Positions 33,671 through 36,208 of a stretch of DNA of 36,208 bases are shown piece after piece. Source of the DNA: Lysobacter_F sp035645555. GTDB lineage: Bacteria; Pseudomonadota; Gammaproteobacteria; Xanthomonadales; Xanthomonadaceae. Position 1 is the first letter of the stretch; each line of letters starts with the position of its first letter. The notes beneath the pieces were generated by a model, which was given only the letters and a program-made list of their open reading frames with translations, was not told where the DNA came from and did not search any database. Made by a program: the position numbers and the translations under genes. The DNA lies in contig DASQMI010000074.1 in the NCBI GenBank assembly GCA_035645555.1, positions 1-36,208 of the forward strand, read 5' to 3'.

Positions 33671-34549
33671 ATGCCCGCGCGCCTGACCGCCTACCTCCCC
33701 GATGACGCCGCCTCGACGCGCATCGTCGAGGACGCAGCGTCGCTGCAGATCGGCCGCGAGACCGACAGCACGCTGCGGCTGGCGCATCCCTCGGTCTCGC
33801 GCCGGCATGCCGAGCTGATCGGTGACGGCGGCGCCTGGCGCCTGCGCGATCTCGGCAGCAAGAACGGCACCTTCGCCGACGGCGTGCGCGTGCAGGACGC
33901 CCTGCTCGCCCGTTCGTGCTGGCTGCGCTTCGGCGACGTCTACTGCGAGTTCGAACTGCTGTCCTCGGCGCAGGCCGAGGCGATGGAGAGCGAAGCCGGG
34001 CAGCGTCGCGCGCTGTCGCGGGCGATGACCCAGCGCCTGGCCAGCCACAGCCACGCCGACGACGTGCTCGACGACATCATCCGCGGCGTGCTGGAGCTGG
34101 CCGGCTGCACCCGCGGTTTCCTGCTGATCGCGCGCGAAAGCGGTTTCCGTGTGCATTCGGCGGTCGGGCTCGACCCGCGCACCCTGCTCGCGCGCCAGTT
34201 CTCCGGCAGCGTCGGTGCGGTGCAGCGCGCGATCGACGAACGCCGCCCGGTCATCGTCAACGAGATCGCGCATGCGCCTTGGCTCGCGCAGCGCGCCTCG
34301 GTGGTGGCCAGCGGACTGCAGAGCCTGGTGTGCCTGCCGCTGCTCGACGGCGAGCGCGTGCTGGGCGCGGTCTACGCCGACCGACGCGATCCGGGCCCGC
34401 CGCTGACCGAGCTCGACCGCGACCTGCTGGCCGCGTTCGCCGAGAGCGCGACGCTGTGGCTGCTCGCCGACCGCGGGCTCGACACGCTCGACAGCGCGCC
34501 GCAGTGGAGCGCGATCGTCGCCGCCCACATCGGCCAGGACGAGCAATGA
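33671..34549 (+). CDS. FHA-GAF signalling protein
   Basis: A cytoplasmic protein of 292 residues. The N-terminal FHA domain (about 5-97), which binds phosphothreonine, has Gly28-Arg29, SVSRRH (41-46) and the NGT motif (65-67). A short linker leads to a GAF domain (about 120-275), a likely small-molecule or redox sensor, including GFLLIARESGFRVHSAVGLD and VCLPLLDGERVLGAVYADRR. It overlaps the Ser/Thr kinase gene by 4 nt (ATGA). It probably binds the phosphorylated kinase or its targets and adds a sensory input. This FHA-GAF layout also occurs beside kinases in other proteobacteria. Confidence 0.86.
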   Translation: MPARLTAYLPDDAASTRIVEDAASLQIGRETDSTLRLAHPSVSRRHAELIGDGGAWRLRDLGSKNGTFADGVRVQDALLARSCWLRFGDVYCEFELLSSAQAEAMESEAGQRRALSRAMTQRLASHSHADDVLDDIIRGVLELAGCTRGFLLIARESGFRVHSAVGLDPRTLLARQFSGSVGAVQRAIDERRPVIVNEIAHAPWLAQRASVVASGLQSLVCLPLLDGERVLGAVYADRRDPGPPLTELDRDLLAAFAESATLWLLADRGLDTLDSAPQWSAIVAAHIGQDEQ

Positions 34550-36208
34550 CGGATTCGGCGCCGACTTCCACCGGCCTGTACAGCCATGTCGACCTGGCGC
34601 CCGGCACCGTGCTTGCCGGGCGCTTCCGCATCGAGGCCCTGCTCGGCGTCGGCGGCATGGGCGTGGTCTACCGCGCGCTCGACGAGGCGCTGCAGGTGCC
34701 GGTGGCGCTGAAGCTGCTGCGGCCGGAACTGGCGCACCGGCCGGAAGCGTTCGAGCGCTTCCGCCAGGAGCTGCTGCTCGCGCGCCAGGTGTCCAGCCCG
34801 CACGTGGTGCGCATCCACGACATCGCCCAGCACGACGGCCGCTGGCTGATCAGCATGGATTTCATCGACGGCGAGCCGCTCGACCGCCGTCTCGACCGCG
34901 AGCGCCAGCTGCCGGTGGAGGACACGCTGCGGATCGCGCGCCACATCGCCGAGGGCCTGGGCGCGGCGCACGCGCGCGGCGTGGTGCATCGCGATCTCAA
35001 GCCTGCCAACGTGCTGCTCGACCGCGAAGGCAACGCCTACATCAGCGATTTCGGCGTGGCGCGCTCGCTGTTCACCAGCGGCCTGACCCAGTCGGGCACG
35101 GTGCTCGGCACCCCCGACTACCTGTCGCCCGAGCAGGCACGCGGCGAGCCGGTCGACGCGCGCAGCGACCTCTACGCGCTCGGGCTGATCCTGTACGAAA
35201 TGCTCGCCGGGGAGCCGGCGTTCGCCGGCGGCACGGTCGCCGAGATCCTCGGCCAGCGCATGGTCGGCACGCCGAAACCGGTCACCGTGCACCGCCCCGA
35301 CGCGCCGCTGTGGGTGGCGCGCCTGATCGACAAGCTGCTGCGACCGCAACGCGCGCACCGCTTCGCCGACGCCGGCGAGGTGATCCGCGCGCTCGATCGC
35401 CGCGAGGTGCCGCGCGAGTTCCGCCTGGGCGCGTCGGTGTGGCGTGCAACCGCGGCGGCGGCGCTGCTGGCCGCGCTCGGCGGCGGCGGCTGGTGGTGGC
35501 TGCAGCGCCAGGCCGCGGCCCCCGCGACGCCGCCGCTGCACCGGCTACTGGTGTTGTCCGAGGACAGCGGCCCGGCGCCGACCCTGGCGCTCGACCAGTT
35601 GCTGCGCGACGCGTTCGCCGAGGCCGGGGTCGCCGTGGTCGACGGCGAGCGCACGCGACAGGCGGTGGAACAGCTCGATCCGACCGGCCAGACGCCGCCC
35701 GCGGCCGATGCGGTCGCGCGCCTGGCGCAGGCCGACCGCACGCTGCGGCTGCGGCTGCAGCGCGCCGGCGCCGGCTGGCGGGTTGAAGCCGCGGTGCTGG
35801 ACGACGGCGGTACGCCGCGCACGTTCAGCGCGCCCGCCGCCGCGCATCCTGCCGCGGCGTACGCGGCCGCGCTGCCGCAGCTGGCCACGCTGCTCGACGC
35901 GCGGGCGGGGGCGCTCGCGTTCGCCGCGCCTTCGGCCAGCGCGCTGCAGGCGTACGAGGATGCGCTGCGCGCGCGCCTGCGCGACGACCTGCCGGGCGCG
36001 CTGGACGGCCTGCGCCGGGCCACCACGGCCGCGCCGGAGGATCCGCACCTGTGGCTGGCACTGGCCGACACCGCCGGTGCGATCGGCGAGGAGGACGCCG
36101 CCTATTCGGCGCTCGAGCAGGCGCAGCGGCTGGCGCCGCGCGCACCGGCGCGCCTGCGCCGGCACATCCTCGCCGCCCGCGCGCTGCGCGACGGCGACGC
36201 CGCCGCGG
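34546..36208 (+). CDS. Membrane Ser/Thr protein kinase (Hanks type), C-terminus cut by window edge
   Basis: At least 554 residues, running off the right end. A PknB-like kinase domain (about 27-290) is complete: Gly loop LGVGGMGVVY (33-42), Lys56, catalytic loop HRDLKPANVLL with Asp150, DFG at 168-170 and SPEQ in place of APE. A membrane helix follows (about 302-322, ending GGGGWWWL). The outer part has an alpha-beta domain (about 330-420) resembling a fold seen in tetratricopeptide kinases, then TPR-like helices (about 455-554). The kinase has all catalytic residues. It is translationally coupled to the FHA-GAF gene, so the two form one signalling unit. Confidence 0.88.
   Translation, partial: MTDSAPTSTGLYSHVDLAPGTVLAGRFRIEALLGVGGMGVVYRALDEALQVPVALKLLRPELAHRPEAFERFRQELLLARQVSSPHVVRIHDIAQHDGRWLISMDFIDGEPLDRRLDRERQLPVEDTLRIARHIAEGLGAAHARGVVHRDLKPANVLLDREGNAYISDFGVARSLFTSGLTQSGTVLGTPDYLSPEQARGEPVDARSDLYALGLILYEMLAGEPAFAGGTVAEILGQRMVGTPKPVTVHRPDAPLWVARLIDKLLRPQRAHRFADAGEVIRALDRREVPREFRLGASVWRATAAAALLAALGGGGWWWLQRQAAAPATPPLHRLLVLSEDSGPAPTLALDQLLRDAFAEAGVAVVDGERTRQAVEQLDPTGQTPPAADAVARLAQADRTLRLRLQRAGAGWRVEAAVLDDGGTPRTFSAPAAAHPAAAYAAALPQLATLLDARAGALAFAAPSASALQAYEDALRARLRDDLPGALDGLRRATTAAPEDPHLWLALADTAGAIGEEDAAYSALEQAQRLAPRAPARLRRHILAARALRDGDAAA

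Overview
The window is about 36 kb of very GC-rich DNA from a gammaproteobacterium, most likely of the family Xanthomonadaceae (Lysobacter, Luteimonas or a relative). The support is: a MetX-family protein of the xanthomonad serine O-succinyltransferase type; clusters of short palindromic repeats that begin with GTAG, like the REPs known from Stenotrophomonas and Xanthomonas; a complete System I cytochrome c maturation operon; and a run of protein families common in that group. Genes are densely packed, with many 1-4 nt overlaps. No phage genes, insertion sequence or CRISPR array was seen.

Region 1 (1-10274) looks like a 3-hydroxybutyrate (3HB) use and sensing locus. It holds a D-3-hydroxybutyrate oligomer hydrolase (cut by the left edge, predicted lipoprotein), a divergent 3-hydroxybutyrate dehydrogenase, and the CrbR-type response regulator 4 bp behind it. 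Converging on these is the huge CrbS-type sensor kinase fused to a sodium/solute symporter domain. Next come a TonB-dependent receptor and, divergent from it, a GntP-family permease. Oligomer cleavage, possible outer and inner membrane uptake, oxidation to acetoacetate and acetate-type sensing would lie side by side.

Region 2 (10275-12975) has four GTAG REPs, one of which supplies the stop codon of an omega-amidase gene. Upstream of it in an operon is a methionine/glutamine-type aminotransferase, an arrangement typical of the glutamine transaminase/omega-amidase route. A DUF3293 gene follows, divergent.

Region 3 (13013-19764) is the complete ccmABCDEFGHI operon for haem export and attachment to c-type cytochromes. 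Every junction overlaps except ccmB-ccmC, where an 84-nt gap carries a long hairpin.

Region 4 (19765-23691) has two REP clusters around a sulfur pair (serine O-succinyltransferase and cysteine dioxygenase), then a DUF2214 membrane protein, tRNA-Leu(CAA) with its terminator, a small secreted protein and a VOC-family protein.

Region 5 (23722-29663) is accessory or stress-like: an erythromycin-esterase-family protein with a small helical partner, a divergent BON-domain membrane protein, a fructosamine-kinase-family protein, an aquaporin, and a DHA2-type MFS exporter with a DUF1428 partner.

Region 6 (29777-36208) holds a secreted subtilase with three C-terminal SLH modules and, after a 432-bp divergent intergenic region rich in secondary structure, a secreted protein of unknown function. 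It ends with an FHA-GAF protein translationally coupled to a membrane Ser/Thr kinase that runs off the right edge.
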